Assembly: GCA_016196825.1 (NCBI GenBank)
Contig: JACPWY010000008.1
Location: forward strand, 1 to 53,231
DNA length: 53,231 nt
Direction: 5' to 3'
DNA from: Deltaproteobacteria bacterium
GTDB lineage: Bacteria > Bdellovibrionota > FAC87 > UBA2466
Under the pieces are notes generated by a model, which did no database searches, was not told the DNA's origin, and saw only the letters and a program-made list of their open reading frames with translations. Of the stretch, positions 26,787 through 35,756 are shown piece after piece; within the stretch, counting starts at the first letter, position 1, and each line of letters starts with the position of its first letter. Made by a program: the position numbers and the translations under genes.

Positions 26787-27813
26787 CCTCCGCGTCTTGA
26801 ACGGAGTGAAGAGCTAGCCCACAGGCAGATGTATAAAGTGCTTCCGTCAGGATTCGGTGCACGAGAGTCGACCGATCCGGGAACGTCTTTTCAAAGGTCT
26901 CAAGCATCTGCTGCCAGAGAAGTCTGGGCTCGAATGCCCGAATCTTCAGCGGATGAGAGCCGGTGGGGATCACGCCCAAAGCCAAACGCCCGCCTTTGAG
27001 CACGAAACTCTCCAATAACGTGGGCTCGTTCAGCAAGAAGGAGAGTGAAAGACTCACATCGATGGAAAGAACGTCTATCGGAAGCTCAAGCAGAGCCGAC
27101 CACTCTGTATTGCTGCAGCAGTGGATGCCGACGAGTGCCTCCTCCTTCTTGAGGGTCTGGATGAAGAGCTTCAATTCTTCGAGAGCCAGCCGCTGCCGGT
27201 GGTTTGACGATGAGAACCCGTAGAAGCCCGGCTCATCCAAGAAAATAATCGGCACCGCGCCCACAGCTCTCAGACGTCGACACATGGCGATCGCCCGAGC
27301 CAGGACCAATCGATACACCTGCATACCAAGTACCGGATTATGATCGGCCGAGGACCCATCTTTCATGCGAATCGCCCACTGACAGGTCATGGGACCGGCA
27401 ATTTGAATCTTCGCGATGGGCGACCGACGCTCGCTCAGCTCCCACAGAAACGGCGTCCAACAACTCCAAACGCTGGGCGAGGGTTCAAATCGTTCGAACG
27501 CCGACCAGCTGGTTTCAGAAACATCGAAGGCCTTGGCGAGAGTCTTTTCCAACGAATGTCGATTCGCTTCCCACATCGGAACATCGAGGTCAACCAGACC
27601 GGCTGCGCCCGGCGTCAGTCCGGGAAGCAGCTCCAAAGCCTGGTTCACCATAAACTCTTGCGGGTTGCGAGCTGGCAATTGGGGCAAAAAAGGGATCGAA
27701 TGGGCAAAGCTAAACTGAATTGCCGCATCGATATATGGGTGGGGCAGACTGCCAATCCCCGTTGTTAAATACCCTTCGGGGACTTTTCTCCAAAGTGCCT
27801 CACTGGTCAGCAC
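26734..27813 (-). CDS. MetE-like (UroD superfamily) core methionine synthase-like protein
   Basis: 359 residues from GTG 27813, overlapping the metH stop by 14 bases. A longer start at 27894 would lie inside metH. It is a single TIM-barrel domain beginning TTGIGSLPH. Zinc-site candidates are HCC in GIHCCSNTEW and Cys in TSACGLAL, matching MetE HxC and DCGL, with D in place of the zinc-ligand Glu in VLSIDVS. It lacks the N-terminal half of MetE. Coupled translation with metH suggests a methyltransferase working in the same pathway, possibly with a corrinoid or other methyl donor. Confidence 0.75.
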   Translation of the reverse strand: MLTSEALWRKVPEGYLTTGIGSLPHPYIDAAIQFSFAHSIPFLPQLPARNPQEFMVNQALELLPGLTPGAAGLVDLDVPMWEANRHSLEKTLAKAFDVSETSWSAFERFEPSPSVWSCWTPFLWELSERRSPIAKIQIAGPMTCQWAIRMKDGSSADHNPVLGMQVYRLVLARAIAMCRRLRAVGAVPIIFLDEPGFYGFSSSNHRQRLALEELKLFIQTLKKEEALVGIHCCSNTEWSALLELPIDVLSIDVSLSLSFLLNEPTLLESFVLKGGRLALGVIPTGSHPLKIRAFEPRLLWQQMLETFEKTFPDRSTLVHRILTEALYTSACGLALHSVQDAEAILSHLIEVGEFERSFR

Positions 27814-30800
27814 GGTTCTGCTCCCCGGCCAACGCCCCTTTTCCGATGGTGAAATAACTAGCAGCGGAATGATGGAAGACCAAGGCCGACACACTCGCCT
27901 CTGGCTCCATCATGAACCCCTCAGTCAGCTCCACACCGATCATCGCGGGCGAGAGCATTTGAAAGAGCATCACCTGGTCGGAGAGTTGGGGACACGCTGG
28001 GTACCCAAAGGAGTATCGTTTCCCGTGATACTTGGCCTGAAATCTCTCGAGCATCGTCATCTTCGCGGGATCAGGAAAGCCCCACATGCGCCTCATCTGG
28101 CCGTGAAGATATTCGGCATAGGCTTCGGCTGACTCGAGTGCTATTACCTGCAGAATGTGCGACCTCAAATAGTCGCCAGCATTCTTCAATCGCTCAGCCT
28201 CTTCCCGCACGCCCCGCCCGACCGAGACCACAAAAGCCCCCACGGTGTCCCCTTGCTCAAGGTCGGGCGAAACGAAGTCGGAAAGGCAAAGATGAGGCGC
28301 GACGGCCTGTCGCGGAAACTCAATCTCGCCCAAAACCCTAACCCCTGTGGGATCAAAAAATGCCAACGTGTTCTCGAAACTGCGCGACCGCAAAAACTGA
28401 TAAACGGCAACTGGTTTGAGAACCTCTGTCTCCCGGTACTTCTCCTTCGTGGCCTCGACCGCAGACCAAATCTCGAAGGCCTTGGGATCGACCTCTTCGA
28501 CATGGCGGCGCAGTTTAGGATCACGACCAATTTGTGGAAGAAGGCGAACCGAGTTGCCGTGAATGCCAAGGTGGCGACCAAAAACCATCATGGGGTTCAT
28601 GTAGTTCCAGATCTGCTCAATGGGCGTCTTCCCGATGAGCACGTGGCGCTCGAGATCCTCGGGTTTCGGAATATCGGATAATATGGGAACCGCCTTGGAA
28701 CGCTCTTTTTTCACCTCCGCAGGAGCAGCACTCGCGTCGGATACACCCACCTGCGCATAGCTCGCCCGCTTGAAGGCAAGGTCGCTTTTCAGCTGATGAA
28801 ATTTCCCGGGCTCGACAACCATCTTTGCAAGATCCAATCCGGCCATGGCGCTCGAAGCGTAGGCCACCGTCCCCGTGGAGTAGGCCTTCGCAATCTGCTT
28901 ATCAACAAAAGACTCCGTGAGCGCCGCCCCACCGACCAACATCGGAGTCTGGATTCCCGCCTGCGCCAAGTCCGTTGCGGTGATGACCATTTGTTGAGCC
29001 GATTTGACCAGCAACCCTGACAACCCTAAGAGATCGGGCTTCTCCCGCGCAATGGCGCTGATGATCTGATCGGGTGGGACCTTGATCCCAAGATTGACGA
29101 CATGAAAGCCATTGTTGGCGAGAATGATCTCAACTAAGTTTTTTCCAATGTCGTGAACATCTCCTTTCACCGTCGCCAGAAGTACCTTTCCTCGAGAGCT
29201 CGTGTCCTTCTTGTCCATGAACGGCTCAAGAAATGCGACAGCAGCCTTCATCGCCTCGGCCGATTGCAACACCTCGGCCACGATGAGTTTGTTGCCGTTG
29301 AAAAGGCGCCCCACCTCATCCATCCCTTTCATGAGTGGACCATTAATGATTTCCAGCGGTGGCGACTCTTTCAATTTCAATTCCAGATCAGCGGTGAGTC
29401 CGTCTTTACTCCCCTCGATAATGTAAAAGGCCAAACGCTCGTCGAGTGACTGCGCCTTGGGCTTCGCGGCCTTCTCCGCCACGCGACCGCGAAAGTGTTT
29501 CGCAAAGACGGCAACTGGATCCAATCCCTTATTATAGAGAAGATCATCACAGACCTGTTTGTCCACATCAGAAAGCGTCGCATACCGCTCGAGCTTCTGA
29601 GCGTTCACAATCGCTAGATCGAGACCGGATTGCACGCAATGATAGAGAAAGACCGAATTGAGGACTTCGCGGCCCGAATTGGGCAAACCAAAACTGATAT
29701 TAGAAATTCCAAGTACGGTTTTCGTCCCTGGAAAGGCCTTCTTGAGTAAACGGATCGCTTCGATCGTTTCCGGGGCGGCTCCTTTATAGTTCTCATCACC
29801 CGTGCCACACGGAAAGACCAGCGGATCCCAGTAAATGTCATACGGACTCACCTCGTACTTCTGGGTGAGCAGGTCGAATTCCCGACGGGCGATTTCAAGC
29901 TTGCGTTCCCGAGTGACCCCCATCCCCTGCTGGGGATCATCGTCAATCGTTCCGACGACGAGGGCGGCCCCATATTTTTTTGCGAGCGGAACGATCTTTT
30001 CGAACCGCTCCTCCCCATCTTCCAAATTGATCGAATTGATGATGGCCTTACCCTGACAATAGGTGAGGGCGCGCTCCACGACCTTCTCATCGGTGGAGTC
30101 AATCATAATTGGAACTTTGATCTTGCGAATCAGGCGATCCATGAACCGTTCCATGTCCGCCAATTCCTCCCTATCGGGGTTTGCAAGACACGCATCCAGA
30201 ATTTGGGCCCCTTTTTTCACCTGAGCTCGTCCCACCTCGGCCGCGCTCTCAAAATCCTCTCCAACAATCAACTCCTTGAACTTGCGGCTACCAATCACAT
30301 TGGTGCGTTCGCCCACAACGACGGGGCGCACGTCATCGGTGATCTCCAATAGCTCAAGCCCTGAGAGAATAGACTGATTGAGCGCGGGGACCGTTCTGGG
30401 TTTTTTTCCTTGCACAAGCTTCGCGAACTCTTCGGTGTGGTCCTTCCGAGTTCCACAACACCCGCCGATCAAGTTGATCCATCCGTTCTCGATAAAGTGG
30501 TTGAGCACTTGGCTCATCATCTTTGGCGTTTCGAGATAGTTCCCGTTTTCATCCGGTAGACCGGCGTTGGGCACACAGGCCACGGGCCAAGGCGCCATTT
30601 GGGAAAGAACGCGAACATGGTCGGTCATGAATTCCGGTCCCGTAGCGCAATTGAGCCCAAGATAGAGGAGATTGCAATGGGACAAAGAGGCGGCAAAAGC
30701 GTCTATCGTCTGACCCGCGAGAAGCGTTCCCATGGGCTCAACCGTCCCCGAAACGGCGATGGGGATCGGCGCCCCGGATTCCGCGAGCCATCGTTGAATC

Positions 30801-31354
30801 CCCAAAATAGCGGCCTTAACGTTGCGGGTGTCCTGGCTCGTTTCCACCAGAAAGTAATCCACTCCCCCTTCACCCAATGCCTTCGCCTGTTCATAGAACT
30901 GGATCAGGAGCTCATCGAAGGTGATGCCACCGGTGACCGAAATGGCCTTTGTCGTGGGGCCAATCGACCCGGCCACAAATCGTGGCTTCTCGGACGTAGA
31001 ATATTTTTCAGCGGCCTGGCGGGCGATTTGGGCGGCCGCGATGTTGATCTCCTGGGTCTTCGACGCTAGCTGGAATTCCGCCAAAACGAGCGGTGTTCCA
31101 CCAAAGGTGTCGGTCTCGACAATATCGGCCCCAACCTGAAGATGGCTTTCGTGAATCTGCGTGATGATGTCAGGACGTGTCAGAACTAGGTTTTCGTTGC
31201 ACCCCTCGAATTCATCTCCCCCGAAATCCTTCGCCAACAGGGAGTGAGACTGGATCGCAGTTCCCATGGCCCCGTCCAAAACGAGGATTCGCTCGGACAG
31301 ACATTTGCGCAGGAGGTCGACACGGCGTTGAGTTTGAGTCCAATCGCGGCTCAT
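27800..31354 (-). CDS. metH: Cobalamin-dependent methionine synthase
   Basis: 1184 residues, full length. In order: homocysteine domain (LVLDGAMGTAIQ, LGLNCATGP, zinc cysteines in GGCCGTRKDH), pterin/CH3-THF domain (VVVGERTNVIGSRKFK), helical cap, B12 domain with the base-off histidine in GDVHDIGKN, and the SAM-binding activation domain with YSFGYPACPQLSDQ. It transfers methyl from methyl-tetrahydrofolate to homocysteine through cobalamin. No B12 box was found in its leader. A 12-base palindrome covers the probable -10. Confidence 0.97.
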   Translation of the reverse strand: MSRDWTQTQRRVDLLRKCLSERILVLDGAMGTAIQSHSLLAKDFGGDEFEGCNENLVLTRPDIITQIHESHLQVGADIVETDTFGGTPLVLAEFQLASKTQEINIAAAQIARQAAEKYSTSEKPRFVAGSIGPTTKAISVTGGITFDELLIQFYEQAKALGEGGVDYFLVETSQDTRNVKAAILGIQRWLAESGAPIPIAVSGTVEPMGTLLAGQTIDAFAASLSHCNLLYLGLNCATGPEFMTDHVRVLSQMAPWPVACVPNAGLPDENGNYLETPKMMSQVLNHFIENGWINLIGGCCGTRKDHTEEFAKLVQGKKPRTVPALNQSILSGLELLEITDDVRPVVVGERTNVIGSRKFKELIVGEDFESAAEVGRAQVKKGAQILDACLANPDREELADMERFMDRLIRKIKVPIMIDSTDEKVVERALTYCQGKAIINSINLEDGEERFEKIVPLAKKYGAALVVGTIDDDPQQGMGVTRERKLEIARREFDLLTQKYEVSPYDIYWDPLVFPCGTGDENYKGAAPETIEAIRLLKKAFPGTKTVLGISNISFGLPNSGREVLNSVFLYHCVQSGLDLAIVNAQKLERYATLSDVDKQVCDDLLYNKGLDPVAVFAKHFRGRVAEKAAKPKAQSLDERLAFYIIEGSKDGLTADLELKLKESPPLEIINGPLMKGMDEVGRLFNGNKLIVAEVLQSAEAMKAAVAFLEPFMDKKDTSSRGKVLLATVKGDVHDIGKNLVEIILANNGFHVVNLGIKVPPDQIISAIAREKPDLLGLSGLLVKSAQQMVITATDLAQAGIQTPMLVGGAALTESFVDKQIAKAYSTGTVAYASSAMAGLDLAKMVVEPGKFHQLKSDLAFKRASYAQVGVSDASAAPAEVKKERSKAVPILSDIPKPEDLERHVLIGKTPIEQIWNYMNPMMVFGRHLGIHGNSVRLLPQIGRDPKLRRHVEEVDPKAFEIWSAVEATKEKYRETEVLKPVAVYQFLRSRSFENTLAFFDPTGVRVLGEIEFPRQAVAPHLCLSDFVSPDLEQGDTVGAFVVSVGRGVREEAERLKNAGDYLRSHILQVIALESAEAYAEYLHGQMRRMWGFPDPAKMTMLERFQAKYHGKRYSFGYPACPQLSDQVMLFQMLSPAMIGVELTEGFMMEPEASVSALVFHHSAASYFTIGKGALAGEQNRADQ

Positions 31355-31367
31355 GGTCTTTAAGTTA

Positions 31368-31379
31368 ATACAATTGTAT
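31368..31379 (-). promoter_or_regulatory. Palindrome over probable metH -10
   Basis: ATACAATTGTAT is a perfect 12-base palindrome ending 14 bases before the metH ATG. It contains TACAAT, a 5/6 match to the -10 consensus on the minus strand, so a repressor bound there would block metH transcription. No strong -35 is seen. Confidence 0.4.
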
Positions 31380-31434
31380 GGAGAATCACTCGAAAAGTCC
31401 CACGCGCCTCGCGGGTCAGAAAGGCTTGAACAGG

Positions 31435-31552
31435 GTGGTCATTAGCGTATCGGCTCGTGGAGGGAGAGCCATTAATATGCTATGCGTCACCATTTTGGTA
31501 CCAACGGGGATGACCACTCCATATTGGCACCATCTCGGGTCCCAATAACCCG
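31435..31552 (+). promoter_or_regulatory. Candidate structured RNA leader between metH and dioxygenase gene
   Basis: Plus-strand complementarity: outer arms GTGGTCAT (31435-31442) and ATGACCAC (31510-31517), inner stem TAGCGTAT (31443-31450)/ATATGCTA (31475-31482) with one G-U pair, then GGCTC (31452-31456)/GAGCC (31466-31470). Downstream, two hairpins exclude each other: TATTGG (31522-31527)/CCAATA (31542-31547) and CGGGT (31536-31540)/ACCCG (31548-31552). The second sits right before GTG 31556. One inner stem keeps its pairing only on the plus strand. No known riboswitch class was recognised. Confidence 0.3.
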
Positions 31553-31555
31553 CAC

Positions 31556-32362
31556 GTGCACAGTGGCCTGGGGCTTGCACTCCCAGACAGCATGTCCGCA
31601 GCCGCAGCACATGGAGTCGCCCTTGCCCAACCCTCAGACTTGAGAGAGGAACTCGATCGGGGTACAGGCTGGGCCGTTGTGAAGGGGTTCACAGTGAGCG
31701 GCCCCCTGGAAGAAGTGTCCAGGCGCTTTGAGCACTTTTCTCACCAGTTTGGGCCTGTGAGTCGCCATGGCCAGTCCGGAACCACGATTTGGAAAATCAC
31801 CCCGCGACAAGATATTGAGCATCTCCCCACGTTTTCAGAAACTGCGAGTGAGGCCCCGCTCCACACCGACAACTCGTGGGCGCCTCATCCAGAAAAATAT
31901 ATGGCCCTCCTGGTAGTCCGCCCAGCCGACAAAGGGGGAGATTCCATCGTTTTTTCGGTGGATGAGGCGTTGGAAACCTTTGGACGAAGTCTCGTGGGTC
32001 GACGAGCGATTTGCCTGATGAGACAGTTGAATTACCCGTTCGCTACGCCCGACGTTTTTGAAACCAACATGTCAAAGCGAGCGGTTACGATCGCGCCAAT
32101 CATTGACCCTTCAAGAGGTTTTCGCTTTCGATACGATGTCATTCAAGCAGGGTTTGAACTGTTGCCCCGGCTGGCCACCGCAGAGGCCCTCTGGGCTGTG
32201 GAGGTCTTCAATCATTTCTTGAATTCGTGGGTCGAACGAAAAGCGAACAAGATCCACCTGGAAACTGGAGACATCCTCATCTCCAACAATCATAGAGCGC
32301 TCCATGCGCGAACCCCATTCACCGATTGTTCTCGCTTACTTCTTCGCGCTCGAATGGCCTAA
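31556..32362 (+). CDS. TauD/TfdA-like Fe(II)/2-oxoglutarate dioxygenase
   Basis: 268 residues from GTG 31556, or 256 from ATG 31592. Start choice is uncertain, as neither has a Shine-Dalgarno sequence. The facial-triad motif HTD (LHTDNSW) and the distal histidine in NNHRALHARTPF are present, followed by arginines in CSRLLLRARMA for 2-oxoglutarate binding. The family hydroxylates, halogenates or desaturates small molecules or carrier-bound amino acids. The stop overlaps the PaaK-like gene stop by 4 bases tail to tail, suggesting a shared pathway with the heptose operon. Confidence 0.82.
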   Translation: MHSGLGLALPDSMSAAAAHGVALAQPSDLREELDRGTGWAVVKGFTVSGPLEEVSRRFEHFSHQFGPVSRHGQSGTTIWKITPRQDIEHLPTFSETASEAPLHTDNSWAPHPEKYMALLVVRPADKGGDSIVFSVDEALETFGRSLVGRRAICLMRQLNYPFATPDVFETNMSKRAVTIAPIIDPSRGFRFRYDVIQAGFELLPRLATAEALWAVEVFNHFLNSWVERKANKIHLETGDILISNNHRALHARTPFTDCSRLLLRARMA

Positions 32363-33516
32363 CGGCCTCTCTCGTCCAAGATGGTGGGTACCTTCAGCGA
32401 TGTCGGCACTCGTTTCAGCTCGTGACCTTTCGCAAAGACAACTTCAACGGCAAACATACCCTCGTGGGCATCCAAGAGCCGATGGAGCTCACTCACAACC
32501 ACCGATCTTTTTCGTTCGTCCAAGGGCTGCGCCTCCACCAAAGTGAATCGGATAACATCCCTTTTCGCCGCCCCGTCATAGCGGAGAAGAATCTGAAATT
32601 CCGAAAACGGCTGAAGCACTCTCTTGAATTCTGCCAAGGAATGATAATTATCGCCGATCAAAAAGGAATCGCCCTCGCGCCCTCCCAATTCAACACTGAC
32701 CGATGAGGCCTCGCCAGAAGCCAGACGGGCGATATCACCCGTCTCAAAGCGAATGAGCGGAAACCGTCGGCGAATAAGGTTTGTCACGACTAGTTTTCCG
32801 AAACCCTGACTGTCGGGTGATAGGATTTCGGCGTGCACCAGTGATTTGGGGAAAAGATAGGTGGGGCGCTCCTTCAGGTCTCTCGCCACGGCGATTACGC
32901 CAAGCTCCGCCGATCCATAAACACCGCTAAACCTCGTCACACCCAATACTCGTCCCAACACTTCCCGCTTCCCTGGCTGAAGGTACTCGCCCCCAAAAAG
33001 CACCGATCCGAGCGAGAGCCGAATTCCCGAATCCTCGAGGAATCGAGCGAACATGACCATGCGCGAAGGCATGCCGATCAGCATGTTGGCATTCAGCTGA
33101 AGGGCGATGTCGGCAATTTCCCGATCCTCGGCCTGAGCGGCCATCGGGAGCACGGTGGCGCCACAACGCTCGCAGTATTCATTGAATATCTCCATCGAAC
33201 GATACATGCGAACGATGGGGAGAATATTGACGGCGACCGTTTGAGGTGACAGCACACCGACGCGCCTCAACTCCCGAGCGAGGATTCTCCGCTGCCGATG
33301 GTTTTCACGACAGTCGACCGGAAAGAAAAATGGTCGTCCACCCGTGGTCCCCCCGGATCGACTGTAATACACACCCGACGTCGTCGCCCCGATCCCCTGC
33401 GCCATTTTTTCATAGAGATCACTCTTTTTCAGGACCGGCCAGCTCGTCAGATCACCCGAATTACGGTGGGTAGCATACCAGGGATGCCGGCCCGCCTCCT
33501 CGAGAAATCTCTTCAC
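32359..33516 (-). CDS. PaaK-like adenylate-forming enzyme
   Basis: 385 residues from GTG 33516 (4-base GTGA overlap with the gene upstream). The ATP-binding P-loop is YYSRSGGTTGGRPFFF near residue 50. FSGVYGSAELG matches the A5 region and RFETGDIARL the A7 region of phenylacetate-CoA-ligase-type enzymes. The C-terminal subdomain is present. It would activate a carboxylic acid as an acyl-adenylate. No carrier protein or CoA-binding motif is obvious, so the acceptor is unknown. It is the last gene of a seven-gene operon. Confidence 0.82.
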   Translation of the reverse strand: MKRFLEEAGRHPWYATHRNSGDLTSWPVLKKSDLYEKMAQGIGATTSGVYYSRSGGTTGGRPFFFPVDCRENHRQRRILARELRRVGVLSPQTVAVNILPIVRMYRSMEIFNEYCERCGATVLPMAAQAEDREIADIALQLNANMLIGMPSRMVMFARFLEDSGIRLSLGSVLFGGEYLQPGKREVLGRVLGVTRFSGVYGSAELGVIAVARDLKERPTYLFPKSLVHAEILSPDSQGFGKLVVTNLIRRRFPLIRFETGDIARLASGEASSVSVELGGREGDSFLIGDNYHSLAEFKRVLQPFSEFQILLRYDGAAKRDVIRFTLVEAQPLDERKRSVVVSELHRLLDAHEGMFAVEVVFAKGHELKRVPTSLKVPTILDERGR

Positions 33517-34745
33517 GTGGATCGCTCCAGATAGGGAGCCAAGATCGCGCCACCCCTGGCGACATTGACGATCGGAGAAGCACTCGCCCGAAACAATCCG
33601 CAACCAAACGGATGATCGTCAATCGCCGGCAGGAGTCCAACCAGATTCATGTTTTCCGTGACCAACTGTTCCTCCACCATGTGGCAGACCGGAAACTGAA
33701 GTTGCTCAACGTAGGGCTGAACGATCCAATCCGGCGGCAACTGTCTGAGTGTTTGGGCCCATTCACGGCGCTCGAGACCCCGTGAGACAATGATTCCCCT
33801 GCCCTTTCCCGAACGTGGAGGCTTTGCAATCCAGTCTCCCTCGGCTTCGGCCCGGCTCATCTCGTCGGAGTGTAACCCTTTCACCCAGGTCGGGACTGTG
33901 TGCCGCCTCACCCTGGCAATGAGATCGACGGACACATAGTCATCGATGACCGGACTGCGAGAGATGAGCGAAAGGAGGCGTTTATCATGCACAATCAATA
34001 TCGTCCGCACATCATTCAGAAGGTGGGGGTGTTTCACTAGAGCTGTTCGGACCGGTGGTTCGAAAGCGCTGACGATTTCCTCCTGCGCCAATTCCAGAAC
34101 CAGGCTGCCCCAGCGGGCCATTTCAGATTCCGTCACAGACTCAGGCGGACGACTCACGCACTGACCCGGCCACCACTGTTTGAGAAGATGGATATCCCAC
34201 CCCGGCTCCGATGAACGCACAATCCCAATCAAGCCTGAAGGACCCAGTCGCTCGGCCAGATAGTTTTCCAACTCAACCATCCCTGGCAACGGGTCAAGAC
34301 CCATGTGTTTCTGGACGACTCGATTCAGAATCGCGCTCGCTAGGTAGCCGTTAATGGGAAAGCGAGCGTTGACCTCACTTATGAGAGGCGTTCCATCTGC
34401 GGCATAAAGAATGTCTGGACGAAAACTACCCATTCGATAAGGCAAGGTTTCCACTTCACGGAGCAGGGCCATTTCTGGCTCTTTCAGCGCAATCACATCG
34501 CGAATGCGAGAGTCCGTGAAAAAATTTTGGACGATGGCCTTAAGAACCTCGCGAAGAGCGCTCTGCAATTCCCGCAACTCTGCATAATGGCTGGCGGAAA
34601 CCGCGATAGGGTAGGGATTGAAAGCGGAGGAGTACAGACTGGCATCGAATTTCTCCGCCTTCAGCGCGTCGTACAGACCGGCGCGATCCTTAAGGAACCG
34701 GTCGGGCCCCAGAGCGGCCGGAACTATTTGACGCACTCTATTCAC
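33513..34745 (-). CDS. ATP-grasp-like ligase of unknown specificity
   Basis: 410 residues. SEVNARFPINGYLASAILN mid-protein and DWIAKPPRSGKGRGIIVSRG (lysine plus glycine-rich loop) followed by DWIVQPYVEQLQFP give an ATP-grasp pattern. The order of elements recalls circularly permuted ATP-grasp proteins such as glutathionylspermidine-synthase-like ligases. It would join a carboxylate to an amine or thiol using ATP. It overlaps the thioesterase gene by 4 bases (ATGA) and the PaaK-like gene by 4. Confidence 0.65.
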   Translation of the reverse strand: MNRVRQIVPAALGPDRFLKDRAGLYDALKAEKFDASLYSSAFNPYPIAVSASHYAELRELQSALREVLKAIVQNFFTDSRIRDVIALKEPEMALLREVETLPYRMGSFRPDILYAADGTPLISEVNARFPINGYLASAILNRVVQKHMGLDPLPGMVELENYLAERLGPSGLIGIVRSSEPGWDIHLLKQWWPGQCVSRPPESVTESEMARWGSLVLELAQEEIVSAFEPPVRTALVKHPHLLNDVRTILIVHDKRLLSLISRSPVIDDYVSVDLIARVRRHTVPTWVKGLHSDEMSRAEAEGDWIAKPPRSGKGRGIIVSRGLERREWAQTLRQLPPDWIVQPYVEQLQFPVCHMVEEQLVTENMNLVGLLPAIDDHPFGCGLFRASASPIVNVARGGAILAPYLERST

Positions 34746-35230
34746 GACGAAAAATAGGCTCCGAGAGCCTCAAGTTTGGACGTGCAGAGGAGCTTTTCCG
34801 CCGCCCGCCGGGAGAGAATTGCAAACGTTGCACTGGCTGTCATGAGACGTAAACCGTTAGCACCACGGATCATAGCCTCAACCGCAAATTCATTTTTGGA
34901 TCGACTCACCACCCGGGCTTCGCAAGAATTGGACTCAAGTGACGGCACCTTCGCTCGAAAATTGATCCGGAGCATCTTGGTCACCGGGAGACATCGCAAT
35001 TCGAAGATTCCGGCGTAAGCCATGGTCTCATCCAGGATGCCGGAGAGAATCCCACCATGCCCCATGCCCGGGTACGACTGAAATTTTCGGGCTAACGTAA
35101 ATTCCGTCCGAGCGCCACCGGGGCTCGGTGAGAAAACAAGATTGAGACCATCCGGGTTCAACTCCGCCGGGGAACAAAAAAAGCAGTTCATCCCGGGGAT
35201 CTTACGGAGTTCCTGTTGAATGGGACCCAT
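34742..35230 (-). CDS. Hotdog-fold thioesterase (PaaI-like)
   Basis: 162 residues from ATG 35230 (a TTG at 35242 is also in frame). The motif GHGGILSGILDETMA is the PaaI-type catalytic segment. The N-terminal NCFFCSPAELNPDGL is typical of this thioesterase group. It hydrolyses acyl-CoA or carrier-bound thioesters in the cytoplasm. In this operon it could release or proofread an activated acyl intermediate made by the PaaK-like enzyme. Confidence 0.82.
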   Translation of the reverse strand: MGPIQQELRKIPGMNCFFCSPAELNPDGLNLVFSPSPGGARTEFTLARKFQSYPGMGHGGILSGILDETMAYAGIFELRCLPVTKMLRINFRAKVPSLESNSCEARVVSRSKNEFAVEAMIRGANGLRLMTASATFAILSRRAAEKLLCTSKLEALGAYFSS

Positions 35231-35234
35231 CGGC

Positions 35235-35756
35235 TTACCCAAGAGGTTCCTCTAACACCGAAAAAAGTTCGTCATAGCTTCTCACCCTACGATCGCTCCC
35301 TTCCTGCCGATTGTAGCTCCTTTCGATCAAGACGCTTCGGCAGCCGGCCCGCGCGGCCGCCACAACATCGTTGGAGGTGTCACCTAAGAACCAACAGCCC
35401 TTCATATCGAGCGAAAACTCTCTCGCGGCTCTGAGAAGCAGGCCGGGATTGGGCTTCTTATCTGGGTGATCCGAACTCTGGAAGGGGCACACATAGGTGG
35501 AATCGAATCGGTATTTGTCAGACAAGTAACGATTTAACTCATCGACAAACGCAGTGGATACGAGACCCCTTTCGATATCGGGTTGGTTTGTCACCATCAC
35601 GAGAAGGTAACCCCTTTCACGGACCGACTGGAGAATCTCTAGCCCCGGGTAGAATTTGACTTCATTCCAATTCCACGGAGCGCGATAGACCCCGGATGCG
35701 GGCTGAACAAGTTCGTTCAACACTCCGTCACGATCCAGAAACAATGCCCGGCGCAT
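35235..35756 (-). CDS. gmhB: HAD phosphatase, GmhB-like (heptose bisphosphate phosphatase)
   Basis: 173 residues. HAD motif I is FLDRDGVLN (Asp8 and Asp10), motif II VTNQPDIERG, motif III KKPNPGLL and motif IV FLGDTSNDV. GmhB normally holds zinc with a CPHHP...CDC loop. Here the loop reads CPFQSSDHPDKKP and lacks the CxC, so the zinc site is degenerate. It probably removes the C7 phosphate from heptose-1,7-bisphosphate. It shares one base with the gmhA stop. Confidence 0.82.
   Translation of the reverse strand: MRRALFLDRDGVLNELVQPASGVYRAPWNWNEVKFYPGLEILQSVRERGYLLVMVTNQPDIERGLVSTAFVDELNRYLSDKYRFDSTYVCPFQSSDHPDKKPNPGLLLRAAREFSLDMKGCWFLGDTSNDVVAAARAGCRSVLIERSYNRQEGSDRRVRSYDELFSVLEEPLG

Noticed and set aside
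31380..31560. Cobalamin or SAM riboswitch upstream of metH
   Set aside because: No B12 box and no SAM-I/II consensus core. The TGGAGGGA run on the plus strand is isolated and without the rest of the SAM-I core.
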